From: Brevundimonas sp.
Lineage (GTDB): Bacteria > Pseudomonadota > Alphaproteobacteria > Caulobacterales > Caulobacteraceae
Assembly (NCBI RefSeq): GCF_030704825.1
Contig: NZ_JAUYNX010000035.1
Location: 1-64,000, forward strand
Length of the DNA: 64,000 nucleotides
Reading direction: 5' to 3'
Below are positions 63,791-64,000 of the stretch, in pieces. The position numbers were made by a program, and so were the translations under genes. Positions within the stretch are counted from its first letter, which is position 1. Every line of letters starts with the position of its first letter. The notes beneath the pieces are model-generated. The model saw only the letters and a program-made list of their open reading frames with translations. It had not been told where the DNA came from and searched no databases.

Positions 63791-64000
63791 ATGACCTTGC
63801 CTGCCTTCAGCCTCGACGGCCTCGCCCAGGCCGCGCTCGTCCTGCACATCAGCGGCGGCGCCTTGGGCCTCGTGTCCGGGTTCGCCGCCCTCGCCGCGCC
63901 CAAGGGCCGGCGCCTGCACCGCGCGGCCGGGACGGTGTTCGTCCTCGCCATGGCGGTGATGGCCTTCTTCGCCATGGTCGTGGCCCTGCAGCGGAACCAG
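63791..64000 (+). CDS. Membrane protein, N-terminal part (cut by window edge)
   Basis: Seventy codons are visible: MTLPAFSLDGLAQAALVLHI, then GGALGLVSGFAALAAPKGRRLHRAAGTVF and a second helix. The first two helices and the KG..LHR..G loop resemble DUF2306-type membrane proteins. GGAGG stands 5 bases before the ATG. The 150 bp before it show no other gene. Confidence 0.6.
   Translation, partial: MTLPAFSLDGLAQAALVLHISGGALGLVSGFAALAAPKGRRLHRAAGTVFVLAMAVMAFFAMVVALQRNQ

Overview
The window is GC-rich, densely packed alphaproteobacterial chromosome. A haem-PAS FixL with FixJ, FixK and a FixT-like receiver, a complete ccoNOQP-ccoGHIS operon, a class II NrdJ, a class I PHA synthase and the gene style point to Caulobacterales, most likely Brevundimonas or a close relative. 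The genus is an inference and was not tested by any search.

Positions 1-30000 form a low-oxygen and nitrogen-oxide respiration island. From left to right it holds hemA (cut by the window edge), fixJ and fixL; an alternative quinol oxidase, anaerobic hemN and a single-subunit quinol nitric oxide reductase; nnrS and a DUF454 protein; a decarboxylase-ubiT-ubiU-ubiV-chorismate mutase operon for O2-independent ubiquinone synthesis; nirK and an outer-membrane porin; class II ribonucleotide reductase; a hemerythrin-type RIC-like protein; pseudoazurin; two Crp/Fnr regulators and a FixT-like receiver; and the cbb3 oxidase operon with its assembly genes. Six TTG-N8-CAA sites sit ahead of norB, the ubiTUV operon, nirK, nrdJ/hemerythrin, pseudoazurin and ccoN. 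A seventh, closer to the classical FNR/FixK form, precedes a 51-residue membrane protein. A second shared motif (CTCCGGTAAAC...CCCTAGGG) lies upstream of hemA, nirK and between the two Crp/Fnr genes and may be the FixJ target. Within the window denitrification runs only from nitrite to N2O (NirK plus NorB); no nar, nap or nos genes are present.

Positions 29938-42529 are mixed housekeeping: tRNA-Lys, a Tat-exported pectate lyase, an APC permease, an orphan HPt protein, a second chorismate mutase paralogue, ferredoxin-NADP reductase, a DPP IV-type peptidase, an amidase with an odd N-terminus, a low-affinity iron permease family protein, a SemiSWEET and cysD-cysNC.

Positions 42568-50547 are one tightly overlapping minus-strand operon: RidA, thioesterase, aryl-CoA ligase, acyl-CoA dehydrogenase, enoyl-CoA hydratase, MarR, SDR and a flavin monooxygenase/old-yellow-enzyme fusion. 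The set matches aerobic 2-aminobenzoate (anthranilate) breakdown through the CoA thioester.

Positions 50634-54543 hold a ROK sugar kinase, a LysR regulator, a small ORF and phaC. Positions 54590-61221 are another coupled minus-strand operon: receiver, YaiO-type beta-barrel, HEAT-repeat membrane protein, processive GT2 synthase, GAF-PAS-PAS histidine kinase, receiver and HPt. It reads as an exopolysaccharide synthesis/export unit with its own phosphorelay and is a good candidate for an undescribed system. The window closes with a YtrA-type GntR regulator, an ABC-2 transporter and a truncated membrane protein gene. I saw no insertion sequences, CRISPR arrays, rRNA genes or phage genes.
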